The translations under genes were made by a program, and so were the position numbers. The notes beneath the pieces were generated by a model that did not search any database, was not told the origin of the DNA, and worked only from the letters and a program-made list of their open reading frames with translations. This document shows, in pieces, positions 63,980 through 64,000 of a stretch of 64,000 bases of DNA. This DNA is from Allobaculum mucilyticum (GTDB lineage: Bacteria; Bacillota_I; Bacilli_A; Erysipelotrichales; Erysipelotrichaceae), in the NCBI RefSeq assembly GCF_022701195.1, contig NZ_CP078089.1, forward strand, positions 2,666,001-2,730,000, in the 5' to 3' direction. Positions within the stretch are counted from its first letter, which is position 1. Each line of letters begins with the position of its first letter.

Positions 63980-64000
63980 TGGCATCGATCTTAATGTGCG
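63979..64000 (+). CDS. Start of the next gene in the glycogen operon, probably glycogen synthase
   Basis: An ATG overlaps the glgD stop and reads MASILMC before the window ends. By operon order and the short hydrophobic start this is probably glgA, but only seven codons are visible. Confidence 0.45.

Noticed and set aside
1-64000. CRISPR array
   Set aside because: No regularly spaced direct repeats or cas genes were seen; the only repeats are IS-derived or protein-domain repeats.

Overview
The window looks like a chromosomal segment of a gut-type Firmicute at middling G+C. The likeliest group is Erysipelotrichia or a neighbouring lineage, inferred from gene content only. The supporting features are the GlgC/GlgD pair, a FemABX-type protein, strong AGGAGG ribosome-binding sites, abundant hairpin terminators, an [FeFe] hydrogenase, a desulfoferrodoxin-type superoxide reductase, and InlB-type, NPCBM and FIVAR domains in surface proteins. 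No species is assigned.

Layout. 1-11 kb holds the 3' part of a giant extracellular carbohydrate-binding protein, a propeller-like lipoprotein and a TIR-transmembrane-propeller protein. 11.2-13.7 kb is a complete two-gene ISL3-type insertion sequence with an 8-bp target duplication. 13.9-17.3 kb has a tRNA-Arg, an unusual signal-less InlB-repeat protein, a 1.2 kb gene-poor stretch and a membrane-anchored Ltp-repeat protein. 17.4-24.5 kb is a protein-quality block with two dissimilar trigger factors, Lon and EngB. 24.7-28.3 kb has a FemABX protein and glutamine-dependent NAD synthetase. 28.5-34.7 kb is a polysaccharide export and assembly operon on the minus strand (ABC permease, large bifunctional glycosyltransferase, ABC ATPase, glycosyltransferase). 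34.9-45.4 kb holds the hydrogenase, two RluA-type pseudouridine synthases, an A24-like peptidase, two tandem patatins, superoxide reductase and two uncharacterised coiled-coil proteins.

The 45.4-58.2 kb region is the accessory part. One ISL3-type element has its outer ends at 45428 and 55983, flanked by the same 8 bp (CTGAAAAG). The insertion lies exactly in the loop of a rho-independent terminator. Its interior has grown to 10.6 kb and holds an inverted, decayed second ISL3 copy, another IS interrupted by a third ISL3-type transposase, a broken DUF5648-type gene, an IS4-type element, and a DNA methyltransferase gene cut at its NPPF motif. A second IS4-type element at 56.5-58.2 kb carries a 9-bp target duplication and sits just behind another terminator. 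The ISL3 element at 11.2 kb also abuts a terminator.

58.6-64 kb returns to intact core genes: a three-gene ABC transporter of the TrpXYZ type, then glgC-glgD and the first codons of a third gene that is probably glgA. Genes outside the accessory region are intact. Genes from about 46 to 58 kb carry many single-base frameshifts, which reflects either decay or local sequence error.
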